DNA from: JAHFLV01 sp964367845
GTDB lineage: Bacteria > Patescibacteriota > Minisyncoccia > Phycocordibacterales > DATGWK01
Direction: 5' to 3'
Length of the DNA stretch: 6,885 nt
Assembly (NCBI GenBank): GCA_964367845.1
Contig: CAYIYW010000030.1
Location: 1 to 6,885 of the forward strand
The position numbers and the translations under genes are program-made. This document shows, piece by piece, positions 5,490-6,885 of the stretch (positions are counted from its first letter, which is position 1; each line of letters begins with the position of its first letter). The notes under the pieces were generated by a model. It worked only from the letters and a program-made list of their open reading frames with translations, did no database searches and was not told the origin of the DNA.

Positions 5490-5515
5490 GATGACAACGA
5501 CCAGTATGATGACAA
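5485..5515 (+). repeat. tandem duplication spanning the dnaB start codons
   Basis: The 13-mer AGTATGATGACAA occurs at 5485-5497 and again at 5503-5515, with an 18-base period. The period is six codons, so the reading frame is kept and the translation carries MMTTTS followed by MMTIS. Each copy supplies two consecutive ATG codons. The repeat is seen directly; its origin by a short tandem duplication is inferred. Confidence 0.75.
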
Positions 5516-6885
5516 TATCAAATTCACGACCGGGGTTGAGAATTCCGCCCCAAAATTTGGATGCCGAGGCCGCTCTTTTGGGTTCCATAATGCAAAGGCC
5601 GGACGCGATGTATGAAATTATTGACATCATCTCGCCGGAATCATTTTATTCCGAAAAACATCGCATGGTCATCTCGGCCATAGTGGACCTTTTCCGCAAA
5701 AGCAATCCGATTGACCTCCTTTCGGTCTCGGCTCGGCTTAAGGAAATGGGCCAGCTTGACCAAATCGGCGGCGCGTCGTTTTTGGCCGAACTCGTCCAGA
5801 ACGTGCCGTCGGCATCCAACGCCAAGTATTACGCCGAGGTCGTCCAGAAAAAATTTATGATGCGCCGACTGATTGAGGCGGCCGAGCAAATTTCCAATCT
5901 TGGTTTTAATGAAACGGTGGAGCTTGAGGAGATTCTTGACCGAGCCGAAAAACATGTTTTTGATGTCACGAACTTTTCTTCAATTCACAAATTCGTTGAG
6001 CTCAAGGACGAACTGTCCGAGGCCTGGGAGCGGCTGGACAAACTTCACAATTCCAAGGCGGGGTTGCGTGGAGTGGCAACCGGTTTCGTTGAACTGGACA
6101 ATAAACTTTCCGGCCTCCAAAAATCGGATTTGATTATTTTGGCCGCTCGGCCGTCAATGGGCAAGACCTCTCTGGCCCTTGATATCGCCCGCCAGACGGC
6201 CGTCGCTCATAACACCCCGGTCGGCATATTTTCCTTGGAAATGAGCTCGCAACAACTTGTTGACCGAATGCTGGCGGCTCAATCAAATGTTGACGCTTGG
6301 AAATTGCGAACCGGCCGGCTGACGCGCGAGGATGAATTCCAATCCATCCGCCAGTCGCTTGACGAGCTTTCCAAAGCGCCGATATATATTGACGACCAGC
6401 CGGGCAACAACATTCTCAAAATGCGTTCAGTCGCGAGACGGCTCAAGAGCGAAAAAGGCCTGAAACTTTTGGTCGTGGACTATCTCCAACTGATGTTGCC
6501 AGTCAATTCTCGGGCCTCGGACAATCTCGTCCAGCAGGTTACGGAGATTTCCCGTTCTCTTAAAAATCTGGCCCGTGAACTTGATATCCCGGTTTTGGCC
6601 CTTTCCCAACTTTCCCGAGCGGTTGAACAGCGTGGCGGTCGGCCTCGTTTGTCGGACCTCCGCGATTCCGGCTCAATTGAGCAGGACGCCGACGTTGTGA
6701 TGTTCATTCATCGCGAGGACAAATATAAGGAACAAGCCGAAAAAAATAATATCGCCGAAATTCTCATTGAAAAACATCGCAACGGCGAGACCGGAAAGGT
6801 TGAACTTTTCTTTAACGATAAAAAGGTTACATTCCAGAGCATGGCCAAGGGTGAATTCGGCGGAGCAGAAAAGGAATTTGCGGAT
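5488..6885 (+). CDS. dnaB: replicative DNA helicase DnaB (3' end cut by window)
   Basis: A frame open to the window end encodes 466 residues from the ATG at 5488. DnaB is the hexameric helicase that unwinds DNA 5'-3' at the replication fork and binds primase. The N-terminal domain starts RIPPQNLDAEAALLG (18-32) and runs to about 125, followed by a linker. The RecA-like domain begins near 195 with TGFVELDNKLSGL. Walker A is ARPSMGKTS (220-228), Walker B is LVVDYLQL (328-335, D331), SQLSRAVEQR is at 373-382, DSGSIEQDADVV follows, and KHRNGETG (429-436) carries the conserved Arg near the neighbouring ATP site. DnaB is usually 440-475 residues, so at most a short tail is missing. No intein interrupts the Walker A or later motifs, a common insertion place. 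In-frame starts exist at 5446, 5488, 5491, 5506 and 5509, none with a clear Shine-Dalgarno. The -10-like box at 5481 favours 5506 or 5509; 5488 is a compromise. Confidence 0.96.
   Translation, partial: MMTTTSMMTISNSRPGLRIPPQNLDAEAALLGSIMQRPDAMYEIIDIISPESFYSEKHRMVISAIVDLFRKSNPIDLLSVSARLKEMGQLDQIGGASFLAELVQNVPSASNAKYYAEVVQKKFMMRRLIEAAEQISNLGFNETVELEEILDRAEKHVFDVTNFSSIHKFVELKDELSEAWERLDKLHNSKAGLRGVATGFVELDNKLSGLQKSDLIILAARPSMGKTSLALDIARQTAVAHNTPVGIFSLEMSSQQLVDRMLAAQSNVDAWKLRTGRLTREDEFQSIRQSLDELSKAPIYIDDQPGNNILKMRSVARRLKSEKGLKLLVVDYLQLMLPVNSRASDNLVQQVTEISRSLKNLARELDIPVLALSQLSRAVEQRGGRPRLSDLRDSGSIEQDADVVMFIHREDKYKEQAEKNNIAEILIEKHRNGETGKVELFFNDKKVTFQSMAKGEFGGAEKEFAD

Overview
The window looks like ordinary chromosome from a small-genome bacterium, most likely a member of the Candidate Phyla Radiation (Patescibacteria), probably near Parcubacteria. 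This rests on compact genes, short spacers, protein styles that resemble that group (a short SLT-domain protein with paired Cys, a membrane-anchored Ada-like zinc domain, a DEDDh exonuclease with an altered third motif), an almost complete lack of Shine-Dalgarno sequences, and unusual gene order. No database search was possible, so the phylum is an inference. No internal TGA is needed in any gene, so the standard bacterial code fits. No tRNA, rRNA, CRISPR array, insertion sequence or phage gene was seen.

Layout. Positions 1-79 hold the end of an unidentified upstream region and a strong bidirectional terminator (40-71). A leftward block follows: a putative lytic transglycosylase or lysozyme-like protein (80-559) with its own promoter (617-645) and a hairpin at the predicted mRNA 5' end; a palindromic, cloverleaf-like intergenic element (687-781); a DEDDh 3'-5' exonuclease (781-1377); and a membrane-anchored Ada-like zinc-domain protein (1411-1794). 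Facing these across a 22-bp spacer is rpmA (bL27, 1817-2089, rightward), which ends at a terminator (2094-2122). Leftward again are rplI (bL9, 2157-2600) and a CtpA-type S41 peptidase (2674-3906). Across a 75-bp divergent promoter region, cysS (3982-5424) and dnaB (from about 5488, running off the window end) read rightward.

How the genes fit together. bL27, bL9 and CysRS serve translation. DnaB and possibly the exonuclease serve DNA replication or repair. The SLT-type protein, the S41 peptidase and the zinc-domain protein are cell-envelope or exported functions. They are not one pathway. The nearness of rplI to dnaB may be a remnant of the common rpsF-ssb-rpsR-rplI-dnaB order, here broken by ctpA and cysS and an inversion.

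The most interesting signals are not new protein systems. They are (i) the roughly 95-bp structured element at 687-781, containing two similar hairpins with the same AGCGA loop and a compensatory base-pair change; (ii) a recurring extended -10 promoter (TGCTAGTAT, TGCTAATAT, TGTTATAAT) set so close to start codons that several mRNAs look leaderless; and (iii) an in-frame 18-bp duplication of the dnaB start region. I do not see convincing evidence for an undescribed multi-gene system.
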